Origin: Litomosoides sigmodontis
Lineage: Eukaryota; Nematoda; Chromadorea; Rhabditida; Onchocercidae
Direction of reading: 5' to 3'
Assembly (NCBI GenBank): GCA_963070105.1
Contig: OY718805.1
Coordinates: forward strand, 8,647,652 to 8,711,651
Length of the DNA: 64,000 nt
Shown here: positions 26,652 through 39,779 of the stretch, piece after piece
Layout of the letters: every line of letters starts with the position of its first letter
How positions within the stretch are numbered: the stretch's first letter is position 1
The notes under the pieces: model-generated
What the model was told of the DNA's origin: nothing
Databases searched by the model: none
The model's input: only the letters and a program-made list of their open reading frames with translations
Made by a program: the position numbers and the translations under genes

Positions 26652-28399
26652 ATGGGAAACGGTGCAAGTGCGGCAAAAAGAAGGAAATCAATGGGTGCTT
26701 GGCTTAGTTCGGAATCTGAGAATCCATTCGAAATCGCATTTGTTAAAAAAGAACGGGCCTGTTTGCGCGACAGTTTTCAGGTCACAAGTTTTTGCATAAA
26801 TTCGTCCCACGTAAGACACTACAAAAAATGAACCGAGCTATGGCAGTTTGATTGAAAAAACTCTTTAAACTCTCTTTTCGGTTCAATTTGATTCAACTCA
26901 AATGAATTTATTCTTATTTTTAGCAAAATTCATTCACCTATTTGCATACGTATAACTAAATTATTTTAAGCAACAATAACGCATCTGTGAAATTCAAAAA
27001 AATTGCAGTTTCCTTGTTTTTTTCTTCTTTCTAAACTTCTGTTTAGAAATTGACTGATCCAAAACAAATTATTGCCACTGTATTTATCAAAATCCTAAGC
27101 GATATTGCACCTGAATTGAAAAAGGTTGCCCTTTCCTGCTTTTCTTACTGCAGAGTGGATTTATTAATTTAATCATTAACTTAATGGAACAGAGCAAAAT
27201 TAATGGAAGAATTCAGCGGTGCATGTTAGTTGGTCTTATGCTAAGTGAAAATCTTTAAGTGCTGAAGTAATTTGCATAAAGATTCGATCAGAAGTTTTAA
27301 ATGGTTTCTTAAATTGCAATATTTAACACATGTCTATCGAACAAGCATCAATTTAATTGTAATTAAATTGCTAGGAAAGAAAAAAACGGATTTCTTATAT
27401 TCCTATTTCTTTTTAGTATTAAATTATTCAAAATCTTTACAGCCTTTTGGCGTTGAAAGGTCATCGAGAGCAACAATGCTAAAAATGCCAAAGTTAGGCG
27501 GACACATCGCACGATTTGCCGATTGTCTTGACCAGGTGCTTTTTAGTTCAAAGTAATTAGCAGTGATAGTTCAGTGATTTTTCAAAATTTCAAAAGTTTG
27601 TAGACTTTTAATTTGGCGTATGATTTAGAAGAAGTTAGTGCAATTTGGTTATCGTTCGTTACAAGTGAAAATGAATGCAAATTTCTAGCTATCAAATCAG
27701 GCTACTTAATTCGTCTATTAACTAGCTTTCGATTAAATTAATCTGATATTAATTAGCTAGAAAGCAAGAAGCATGTTGAGGACTAGAACTGAACTCAAGA
27801 TCAAATCATATTTTACACTGCAATTATTCGACATTAAGCAAACATTGCAAGAAGATGCTAATGCATAGATTAATTCCTGCAACACTTTGAAAATTTCAAT
27901 TATCACTGTTTGATATGATTTATAGCAATAATTACAGTTAACAAATATGATTGGTTACACTGAAAATCTACTTGGTGCTTGGCAATTGGCACGTAGAATC
28001 GGTCGAGCGCATTCGCAGCAAATGTTTTTAGAAATGAATCAAAACGAACAGACAAATTATTTTGCAATTGTGGGCAATGCATTCATCGATGAGTTCATTC
28101 CATATCTAACTGGTGTAAAAGTAAACTATTAATTCTTTTTGGAATTTCATAAAATTTCAATTGATTGCTTTTTTCTTGCACATCTGATACCAAGAAAAAG
28201 TAATTCGGTTATTTCATTTTAGGAAGAATTAGATGAGGATAAGAAAAGACTACGATTTGCTTCAGCCTACTCTGTGACAATGATAACTGATGTGTGGAGA
28301 AGATTTTTCACAATTTTGGTAGCGCAAATAACGCACAATTTTGAGGAGGGGCGGATAAAGCGCAGTGAAATAGCCAGCCAGGAGCACTATAATCATTGA
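26652..28399 (+). CDS. glb: Globin with N-terminal myristoylation signal
   Basis: Five exons join in frame: 26652-26780, 27047-27124, 27443-27535, 27938-28120 and 28223-28399. They encode 218 residues. The protein starts MGNGASAAKRRKS, with Gly2 and Ser6 in the N-myristoyltransferase pattern followed by basic residues. A helix-A-like ERACLRDSFQ comes next, then IIATVFIKILSDIAPELKK, GGHIARFADCLDQL (a candidate distal His E7) and LARRIGRAHSQQ, whose His fits the proximal F8 haem ligand. The spacing between the two histidines is 35 residues, slightly longer than in vertebrate globins. A Trp/Phe-rich last helix (MITDVWRRFFTILV) follows, with a short polar tail. Nematodes carry large divergent globin families, some acylated and membrane-associated; a redox or sensory role is more likely than bulk oxygen storage, but this is inference. 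The exact orthologue is not determined. Confidence 0.78.
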
Positions 28400-29590
28400 T
28401 GGATGGACAAAGGGAAAACAAGTTAAAGGAAGTTTGCAGCATATTACGACTAGCATATTTTATATATGCTATAATCCTTTCAACGATCAATGATATCTGA
28501 AGAAACAGTTATTAGAGTTATCAAAGCTTGCCAATTCTCAGATTAGATTCCTCAAATAAATTTCAGTCCAGTTAATAGACGTGTGCTTCGTAGTTGTTTT
28601 TTGCTAGAAAAGTGGATCTGGATTAGCCGGTAGTATTTGTTATGTTATATTACACAGTCATTGTTACAGCAATGTCAAAATATTTCTGAATACTTGAAAG
28701 ATGATCACTGTTATTACTGTTCCTAGTTTCATAATTGTAACATTATCATTTTTTAGATTTCATATCGACAACAGTATTAAATCAGGAAGAGCAATATTCA
28801 ATTGTTAATTCTTGTTTCTTAGTTCCAATAAAACTTCCAGCTTGGTTAGTACGTTTTTTTACTCATTAGCTATTTGTTAGGTGTTCTGCTAACCAAAATA
28901 TTGTAAAATTCATATTGTAATACTTCTGTAAGATAAAAAGGTGTTCTCGAATCCGTATTAAATGTGAATAAAAGCTATTCAGCGGATGATAGCGTAATTT
29001 TCATTACTGAGGTCATTCAAACAGTAATTCTTTTTTTTGCATTTGAACTTCAGTTAACCTCGTGATTTTATCGGCTTATTGGAGATAACAGAAGACTTGC
29101 AATTTCAGTGTTGCATATAACCTACCTGTCTTCAAAATGTGTGACAACACATGAGCTTCAATTTCATTTAAATTCTTTGTACACTAACAAAGAAACCAGA
29201 ACTTATTTTCATGCGTTGTAATCGGATATAACCAATTTCATCGAAAGAATTTCATAACAGCTTCATATGGAACTAATTAATCCAATATCTAAATAATCTG
29301 TGATGATTGGCGATCTCGTTGGGCATCACTTGATTTCGATAAGACCTAGAGGAAGTTTTACAATTGGGAGCAGAGTTGTATAAAATTAGAAACACATTAT
29401 ACTCAATCAAGCTAGTGGTTTAAGTCGATAAACAACGAATACCACTGGGTTTTCAAACAATAAATTCGAAACATTGAACAAAAACTCTTTGTCCATTTTT
29501 AGTATATCCACAATATCCACTATAAATTTTCAAATCCTAATCAAAAAGGAATTTAAGAAGCAATAAAAATCAATTTAAAAATCATGAAAA
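28400..29590. other. Convergent intergenic stretch, no gene seen
   Basis: About 1.2 kb between the 3' ends of the globin (plus) and TVP23 (minus) genes. No splice-consistent coding exon was found on either strand; it is AT-rich throughout. Confidence 0.5.
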
Positions 29591-30708
<1,118 letters not shown>

Positions 30709-31837
30709 ATTATCTTCCTGAAAACAATTAAATAGTTTCTACGACTTACCTTTGAACATAGCTCTTCATCACAATTTTCAAATATCTAAAACTCAATCCG
30801 AACGTTTATTCTGCATCAAAAGAAATGACTAATGCCGACTGCTCCGAGCAGGAACATAGCTTTTACTATACCATCTAAAAATTACCAAACGCATGATACA
30901 CTCATCAACTCAAGCATAAGTCGTCGTGGGATCTAGTTTTAGACCTACTAATTCAAGATTAATAAAACCTCATTGCATAGTTAGTAAATAATGACAGCCA
31001 CATATTATAAACAAGTACTTCAAACAGCCAAATATATTGAGTGCCCGATGTCACATTGCTAACGAACGGCTGAAATGCAATACATATTCAAATGGGTAAA
31101 ACAAATTTTACCTTCACGATAGTACTTTATACCAAGTAATCATTTGAAGGATGTGAATAGACAATCGGTAACTGCAGCACAATTATTAACATTTTTTTTG
31201 ATACAGTTATTAACGAACACGTAACGATTTCTGAACCGACCAAGAATTAAGAAAGACTTGTTTTTTCCCAAAATTTGAAATGTTCAAGTGACAATCGCAA
31301 TGAAACAGATTTGTCGCTTCCTTAGAAAGTTAGGAATTCCAAAAAAATTACCAATGGAGCAGCAAGATTTCAAATGAACCATGCTTCGTTAATGTCTTAC
31401 GTGAAATGTATTATGAAAGCAGTTACAAAACAATGTCAATGAATGATATCTCAAACAAGAGCACTAAAATACAAACGCAATCAATTAAATCTGAGATCTA
31501 AAAATTTCGCTGTCCTAGGACAACACATAACTATACCGGAATTCAGTGCGATATCTTCTCTGTAAGACACACAAGAACATGCGAGGATGAAAGCTTTCAA
31601 GTAAAGAAAAAGAAAACTAATAAAAACTAACGACGAAACTCAGATCTCTCATTATACAGCCCAAAAAAAAACAACAACTTCCGGAGCACTTATTATGTAT
31701 TTATATATTATTTACAAGTTAAAAGCAGCACAGAGGAATTATGATGTATTTTGCACGGATATCACAATTTTCATATCATCCTTTCATTTATAAATTAATA
31801 TAGTGGGATAGAAAACACTTCTCGTAACCATTCGCGT
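30709..31837. other. Gap between tvp23 and nrde-2, no gene seen
   Basis: About 1.1 kb between two minus-strand genes. A small spliced-looking segment at about 30753-30790 ends in a GTAAGT donor on the minus strand and could be a 5' untranslated exon of tvp23. Nothing else could be assigned. Confidence 0.45.
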
Positions 31838-34800
31838 TCATTGCAGCAATACCTCGATTTCCTCATGTTCACATCGTAGTCTTAGCTTCTTTTCTATCAA
31901 CGCATCCAGCAGTTTTTCATGCTCACCAGCATTAACATCTTTGTAGTCCATAATGAGCATCTTCGACCATGGACATTCAGCATATGCCAAATAGAACACC
32001 TTCAAAAAAATGAAAAATACTTAATAAAGTTCAACTTGACAAATCTAAATACTTAAAAACCATCATCTTGGTAACGTTAAAGAATGGCGAAACACTCCTA
32101 AATTAATTCATTCACAGATTAACAGATTCTTGCAAAAAAAATACTGATGTCGTCTTAAAAACATAAAAAAAAGGACCTCGCGTGCACGTAGAGTATCTTT
32201 TCGTTCATTCTCGATGAACAACAATAAGCGCCAGAAAACATCATCACGATGGCATATACGCTCACTTGACTTCTTTACAGCTGCTCTAATACGATGTAGT
32301 TCAGGCGACTGGAAATCACTTGCCTCTAACAGCCTTCTATGTCGAAGAAGTTCAAGATACACACAACCAAAAGCACGGTAGTAATTTGTATACCAATCTA
32401 GAACAAATTAAATTCACCTTGAGCATCTAAGACAGCTTGATTTTCATTCATCCCTAAAACTACAGTCAAAATAGAAATATTTAATTGCATGCACTGAATC
32501 AGAAAAAAATTACGGCTCCAAATAAAAATTCGATACCTTCCACATCACTTTCTAGGAATCTCCTCAAATGTATAACACGTGTTCCTACAGCGCAACAATC
32601 TATATAAATTTTCAAAAACGATATTTCTGTCGGAAATTTTTGATGAGCCATCAGAGATGCTTCCATCAGCAAGCGTTTGGGCTCACATGGATTATTCGTG
32701 ATATGTATTTGCAATAGCTCGAGATATTTTTTCTATAAATTTAAGCATTCTTACATGAATGAACTAACAATGATTAAGTCCCACTACATCAAGCCTTTGA
32801 TGAAAAACCGTTTACTAATAATGGAAAATATTAAGGAGACAAACGAACTAAAAATGGTCACTGATTCGTTCATCGAAGAAGTGTATGACCTTCGTCTTTA
32901 AAAGCAAATTCTTATTTTCCTTTTTATCTACTTCTCATCATAATTTCAGTTCATAAATCGGCCACTGTTTTAATTTGCAGATCAATTATACTTTCCACCC
33001 ATGCCCAATAAGAGGATATTAATACAACAAACCGTAAATCTGCGTTGCGAATTATTCGTCATGATGCCAGAGAGAGTTGAGTAACATTTCTTTAAATTGT
33101 ATAACCTTTTACTTTTGTCAGCATAATAATATGCAAAAAGAAGAGTCAATGATGCCGCAAGATCAACTATGGAACCTTCCCATGTTTCTTGCGGACACTT
33201 AGTTGTGAGATCATGGAGACGAATGTTCACTTGATTCTCAATTTTTTTTGCATCCATTGTCTGAAATTATCACAGCTCAAAATTCATCACTAAATACAGG
33301 AGAAGTTTCAAATGCGCATTCAGTTAATTAAGAAATGAAATTAAATTGAAAGCAGTTAGTAAGTTATGGAAGTACTTCAAAAATGAATAAAATTCTGAAA
33401 ACATAATTAGTGCCCGTTCTGAAAAAAATAGGTTTTTGATTCCTTTAAAACTACCGCATTGGCGGTGGGTTTTCCTTCACATATGAAATTTGCAATAAGT
33501 CGTCGTTTCTCGGTTTCGTCATCAGTTGCAGATATGGATACAATAGCCATGCGAAACAGTGAAACTGCTCGTGTCGCTTCAGTTTCCCTCCATAAATTCG
33601 TTATAAGGAATTTATCAGCGCAAATTTTTGCTGTCTGTTTTTCTCCCAGCTCACACATCTGAACAGTTTAAGATAGACACCAAATAAGCCGCCCCTTCGC
33701 CAAACAGATAGAACAGACATAACTTTCACTCTTAACCTTTCTCTAAGCCACTTATCCACCTCATCAATTTAATTTTTGAGCCAAAAAAAAAACTCTTACC
33801 AACTCAGACCTGGTTCCAAACAGATCCAAAAAATATACCTTTTCTGCATACGTTGCCATCAGTGAGATATTGTTAACGTTGTTATTCTTATGGCATATCT
33901 TCTTTGCTTCGTCCCGAAATTTCTTAACACGCATTTTTTCGTTCAAATCGTTATCCATTTTAAGAAAATTAAGATATCTAAATTATTAATAAAAACATTA
34001 AAAAAGACACAAGTGGCTTTTATATAATTTGAGATTGATAAGAAAAGTTTTAGGCTTTCAAAAGATTTTAGTGGCAGCACAATGATTTTTCAAGATTATT
34101 TCACTACTAACCTCTTCCTTTACCATTCATACTGTGCACCACTAAGCCGTCGAGTAGCAGTAAGTTATAAATATAAAGGATCAAAAATTAAACTACATTT
34201 AGGATAAAATGGCAAACTGAAAATTCAATAATCATGATGACGTCTTACAAAACATACGTAAGAAGTTGTGATGAAAGCAGCAAATCTCGTTCTTTTTGTA
34301 CGTAACTGGAAGCTAGTTCGAAAAATCCGCACAGTGATTTAATGAAATTTTTTAACCGCAGAGAAAGATCAGGAAAAATAGCAAACTCATGCATGATATT
34401 CGCTGGTAGAGTTGAGTTCTAAAAAGAACCAACAATTGCAGTACCCTAGCTTTCAAACAGCTTTCTGATTGTATAGAAAGGAAATCACGACCACTAAACT
34501 TTTAATGCTGCTAAAGATGTTAGCATACCCGATTATATATAACTGCTCCAAATTCTTCCAAAATGCTGCAGAAAAGATCAAAAGCAACAGGTTGGCTAAA
34601 CACATACAAAACGTCCTCAATATCTTGAAACGTTACAACTCGTTCCCTATCATCGAACTGCAATTACTATAAGGTAAATCAAAACAACAAAAAACAATAG
34701 CTTTCAGCTGCTGCAGCGATATCTAAATAGTTTCAAAAATCTCATACCGTTGCTCCTAAGTCTCTAATTGGTCGCCACTGATACTGTGTGCGCAAACGTT

Positions 34801-37800
34801 CTATTTCTATCCAAACCAAACGATTAGGTAAGTTTAAGCCATCTGAGCCAACTCTGCTACACAATTCTTCTTCTTTTTTATCATATTCCAACTGTTCCTC
34901 CTCAGAGATTGACCGATCTGTTTTTACTGTTCCTTCTTTTATGTGTTCCATTGATCTTGCCCATCCTAAAGTTAAAAATAACAAGTTAAAAACCCTTGAC
35001 ATCACTGAATATTGGAAGTTAAAAATGTAATTACATAAAAAGAGTTTAAAAACCTTCTGCGCCTTCATCCCCGATACGTGCAATTCCACTATCCCAGAAA
35101 GCCTCGAAAAGTTTTCGTTTGTCCTCCAAATCCGCATTTTCAAATGATTCCGGAACGCACAAATTAAATTCACAGGTAGCTTGAGCTGTCGCAATTGCCT
35201 ATAACTCCCTCAGAAATAAGAGTAGCGTCACCTTACTACTTGCTTCCTACTCATCTCTACCTGCTCGCATTGCTTTCTAAACAAAATAACTAAAAAACAT
35301 AAAATAAAAAAATTCAGATCATGGATTAAATCAATTACTTTGCCAAAGTAATTGCTGACAATAAATGGAAACCCTAACTAAAAATAGAAGTAAAATATTA
35401 AGTCACCTTTTCAGTATGTCCACATTTCAATAGAAGACGTATTCTACGAAGGATCACAGATGCCATGAATTTCTCCGTGTTTGGCAGTGTTTTGTGTGAT
35501 AATAACTTACCGCTACGTATTTCATCTAGTTTTTCCAAACATATTTTCATCTTTATACACTGTAACAATCGTTAAGTAGAAAAAAAACTAAACTGCCTTC
35601 ATACAAAAGATAACATGAAAATACCGATGTGGTACATTTTTCCAACACTGTAAAAAAAATCGTTTCTATTCTCCATAATCTTTTGCAAAAAAAGACCTGA
35701 TTAAAAAGATTAAATCGTCTTGTGTCGCTCTCCAAAAGACCAAGTATGCCTTCCCACATTTCCGGATCGTTGACATGTTTGAATTCCACCTTTACATATG
35801 ATCATAAAGAAAATATTCAAAATGATTATTGATAATGTGACAAACAAGTAATGATTCAAATAATGATATGGAAAAGAACGTAATTAAAAAAAAAGCCGAC
35901 ATCTCTCATTTCGCGAGCGAAAACATTCTCTTCCCATAAATGCATTCCAATTTTGAGGCGTTCTAATTTGAGCTTCACACAATTGAAATTAAGTGAAATT
36001 GCCTGGAAATTGAAACAAAAATATGTCTGAAATTACACTTATAACTGAAGGCATATATTCTGACATGAAAGTATGCCATGATCTTTCTGTTGCATTTCAT
36101 GAACATATGCCTCTTTGGTCAAAAACATGAAAAAGCTCCTGTCTTCAGCAAATTTTTTACGAAGTCTACATTTTATAATATACTATATTTCATATAGTAA
36201 TAATCCATTACTTTGTCCAAAATACTCATTTTTCGTTCTAAGAGTTCGCGATTCGTAAGCCGCTCATTTCTCGTCTTCTTGCGACCTTCCAAACTGTCTT
36301 GAGCCAGAAATACCTCATCCTCAAAAAGAATCATATAGATGTTAGTGCTGCACAACCTAGAACGATACAAAAATGGTTGCAAGGAAAAACCAAAGAAGAA
36401 ATTAATTAAAGATGAAAGAACAGAAGCACGATAATCTCACCTGGACTGCCAGAAATTTCAGCCACAATTCAATATTATATCGGTCTCTTCCTAATTCTGC
36501 ATTATACTGCCGACTTTTTGCTTCTGCTGGTGCCTCAATCAAGGATCTTCCGCCTTGAACTCCATTACACTTCTCTAAGCTCAAATTTCCGCTCTCATCC
36601 TTAATTTTTAAAGTCAAACTCACAAAAAACAAAAAAATTGGGAAATAATGGTTATAAAATTATAACAAAATATTACTTTCAAATCATCCTCCAGTAGAGC
36701 AAATCTCGACAGCTCGATATAATCTGTAAAAGGCTTTAATTCTTTTCGCCTCCACAAACGCTCTGGCTTCTCCTTCCATACTTTTTTGACTTTATCGCTA
36801 AAGTACCTTTGAAAATCACTTTTATGTCCAGGAGTGCCGAAATAAATTCTGGAAACATTCAAAATGTAACAGATATTTTCTATAAAAAGGATGGCAAAAA
36901 ATAGCATTTGAAATTACCGCCTTAGCATAATTATGGACCCAAATTTGTGCTCTTATTAAGTGTACTGTGTATAAAGAAATAATTACAATTTAAAAGTAAC
37001 TGTTTTAAAACTTGCTTTTCAAGAATTTCGTTACCACCAAGAACTTTTTTGAATACAAGTCCATATTCAGCCACGTCCTTCTTATATAAAGATTCGTAAT
37101 GCAGATTAGAACGATCGCCTTTAAAATCCATCATCATGAAGGATCTAGCAATAGATGGATCGAACTCTGTTATAAAGCCCCACCGATGATTTGCCTGAAT
37201 TAAGAAAATGGTCGAAAATGCAATTGTATAATAATCTGATAACATCAATTTTTAATTTCGCAGACCAAGTCAGGTTATTTAAAATCATTAATAAAAGGTG
37301 TGATCTTTTGGCAGCAGACAATTCCGTAATTTTTAAATACTAACATGGTCATGCTTGATGTCGCAAGACTTTCGACGTCGCCAGACTATCTTTAGTAGTT
37401 CTAACAGGATAAATAAATTCGATCTTAGTTTTAGCACTAGTTGAATCGATAAGAAAACGGATCAGACAATCCCAATTCTAAAACTAACACAGAGCATTTG
37501 CGGAACTGAGGACTGCCCTTTGTATTTCTTTTTGCTTGCATCCGAACTGAAGCTATCTTTAGAAGAATCAGATAATTTGGAAGACGAAGATGATGAGGAA
37601 GTGGATCGTCTGGAACGTTTGTGTCCACTTGTCCTCTTCTTTTTCCGTGATGAGTATTTCGACTTCCTTTTCTTTGCAATACTTGAAGCAGATTTAATAT
37701 CCATAGGTACTTCGATATCACTTTCATCATCCGAATTGATGCCCACAATCTGTATAATACATCACTAATGACAAGTATGATTTTATCTACCTCAATTTTG

Positions 37801-38468
37801 TCTGAAATAATCCTTACAACGTACTATTCCTAATACCTCTATAAAATCTATAAAATACATGATTTCGATTACAAGCGCCCACTTGTTCTCTTTTTATAGT
37901 TTAATTTTTGATGTAACTGCACAGTTCTACTTTCTTAATAAATCTGTTCAATTGCATTACTAACTAAGAGCAACAATGACAACCCGTTTCTGCTATTCTA
38001 CTTTTTTATTCTCTTGTTCTATCACAAAAGTACTGCCAGATACCAGAGCTGCTTTTATATGGTATAAGCATACATACTACTCCTAACATAGTCTCTGGAA
38101 TAAATGATATTTCTAAGTAATAAACAGGCACCTCCATTATCTTAATAATACCTGAGAGACCAGTTGTCGTGTGTAATATAAACTACTTTAATCGTTTACA
38201 ATTCAGCTTCTGATTATTTTGTAGATAACCAAAATGATTATACCTTTACAGAATATTGCGACAACATCTGTTTTCGTTCAAATTCTTTTCGTCGTTTCAC
38301 TTCTTCTTTTGTCTTTTTTTCCTGACGTTCGTCTCTTGCCTGGTCTTTACTTCTCTTCTTTCTCTTTGATCTTGATGCGAAAGAACTGAAACGACCACTG
38401 AAATCGTTGTCTTCATCGGATGGTGCAGTGTGACGTGGATGATAATCTCGATCATATGCCGGAAACAT
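31838..38468 (-). CDS. nrde-2: NRDE-2 nuclear RNAi factor / NRDE2 homologue
   Basis: NRDE-2 couples nuclear small RNAs to chromatin in worms, and its human homologue binds the exosome helicase MTR4. The ATG at 38468 (MFPAYDRDYHPRHT) follows a TTGCAG acceptor, so trans-splicing there is likely. The N-terminal part is highly basic and Ser/Lys-rich (SRSKRKKRSKDQ; later KRKSKYSSRKKKR). The conserved entry block reads DFKGDRSNLHYESLYKKDVA. Further exons give RIYFGTPG, YNAELGRDRYNIELWLKFLA (the family's start of HAT-like repeats), a long run of helical repeats, YLELLRHRRLLEASDFQ and VFWRLLLFIENERKDTLRAR. The C-terminus, AYAECPWSKMLIMDYKD followed by LRLRCEHEEIEVLLQ, matches the human protein's end closely. 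Stop TGA at 31838-31840. About 20 exons, with no obvious break. Confidence 0.9.
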
Positions 38469-38871
38469 TGTCCTATAACCCTGCAAGTAACTGCCGATAA
38501 TAGATGATAATCAATTGCGATAATTTTGGAGATGAAAAATAAGCGACCGCTCTCAGTGATAGCAATAACCCAAAATTCCGTTTGAAGATATAAAGATTGC
38601 AAAAATAACCCTCACCTGTTGCTAATGGCAAAGCTTCCTCCCTTCCTCTCAATATATCAATAAAATTGACAATGCAAGCAACTGCTTGTTCAGGAATGTT
38701 TCATTTGTCAAACTTCCTATTTTTATAGCGAATAGGAAGCCATTTCATCAATGGATTAACATGGAAGAGAATTTGGAATACTGAAAACTTCAGTATCACT
38801 AAGTATTCAAACCGAGTAAACTTAAGAATTCACACTAATAATGTTTTTCCTGACGCAGGAAAAATAGTGAA
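38469..38871. promoter_or_regulatory. Possible divergent promoter gap upstream of nrde-2
   Basis: This 400-bp stretch separates the nrde-2 start (minus) from the candidate small gene on plus. It is AT-rich, and I could not pick out individual sites. Its position implies that it holds the nrde-2 promoter. Confidence 0.3.
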
Positions 38872-39162
38872 ATGAAGAAGCGAAATATGCCCGAAGTAGA
38901 TGGATTGAAGAACTACGATGTAAGTGGAATGGCGTTTTTTGATTTAATGCATGCACGGCGAGATGTGGATCGGCGAATTTATTTCACTTCGTTGACGCAA
39001 TAATACTTTTACAGTAGTCTGGAATCCATATCAGTATTCTTTTAGGCTCAAAATACACGCACCACGCTTGACTTCTCTCTACCCACCCCTCTCCATGACA
39101 GTTCAAAGACAGAAATCACAACGAACGTCACACATCCGAAACAGAATCCATTTTCTTCATAA
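38872..39162 (+). CDS. Possible small two-exon gene, 54 residues
   Basis: On the plus strand a GACGCAG acceptor (ending 38858) precedes ATG 38872. Exon 1 (38872-38919) encodes MKKRNMPEVDGLKNYD and ends at a consensus GTAAGT donor. A CTTTTAG acceptor at 39045 opens exon 2 in the same phase (39046-39162), encoding a polar Thr/Ser/Pro-rich segment ending HPKQNPFSS and a TAA. All four splice signals fit, but I recognise no family and there is no signal peptide. It could be a real micropeptide gene, the start of a longer transcript, or chance. It would be transcribed away from nrde-2 and towards the 3' end of the Lys-rich gene. Confidence 0.3.
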
Positions 39163-39779
39163 GGACCTTTTTCGCTACTCGATGGCGAAGGGGTGAGGTC
39201 AGCGAATTGCCTTGTGAAACGGAGCGGTAGTGTGCTTATTGAAAGGATTCTGAAATCTAAAGGTGAAACTATATGAATTCGTGATCTGCAATTCCAAACA
39301 GATGTATTCCGGAATGATTTTAACCATGCAGACACATGCACGCACGCACGCACGCACGCATGGGCAGATACACAGATCCGCCGGAAGTCGGGAAGCTCGT
39401 TATGGATGCAACCGTAAACAGCTAAGTCATCCATGATCATTCATCCCGCATTTCCTGATGGCACAGATCGATTCCATCGGATATTCACCTTTGTGTAAGA
39501 ATTGATTAATTTCATATTTAATACATTTTCATGGAATTCGTTTGCGCAAATTTAAAATATAACTTTGATATTGTAAATGGACAATCTTATTCGCTATGTA
39601 TAAAAAGATTAGTTGGAAGTGAAGGAATTGAAATAATGAAGAGGTAATAGTAAGTAGAAGGAAGACATTGAGCAGTTCCAACGATATTCTTTTATAAGTA
39701 TTTAAATCCAAAAAACAGGATTTCGTTCGAGTAGTGTAGTTGTTAGAGTTAAGATATGTTTTACAGTATGATATCGGAA
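39163..39779. other. Gap with (GCAC)n run, no gene seen
   Basis: This holds a short GCAC tetranucleotide run at about 39338-39360 and AT-rich sequence. A 130-codon open frame on minus (39048-39440) looks like an artefact: it has no splice partner, and it opposes the better-formed small-gene exons. Confidence 0.5.

Noticed and set aside
28262..28490. Minus-strand open frames rich in Cys/Leu
   Set aside because: They are shadows of the last globin exon on plus.
39048..39440. 130-codon minus-strand open frame containing Ala-Cys-Val-His runs
   Set aside because: It reads through the GCAC simple repeat, lacks splice partners and conflicts with the better-formed plus-strand small ORF.
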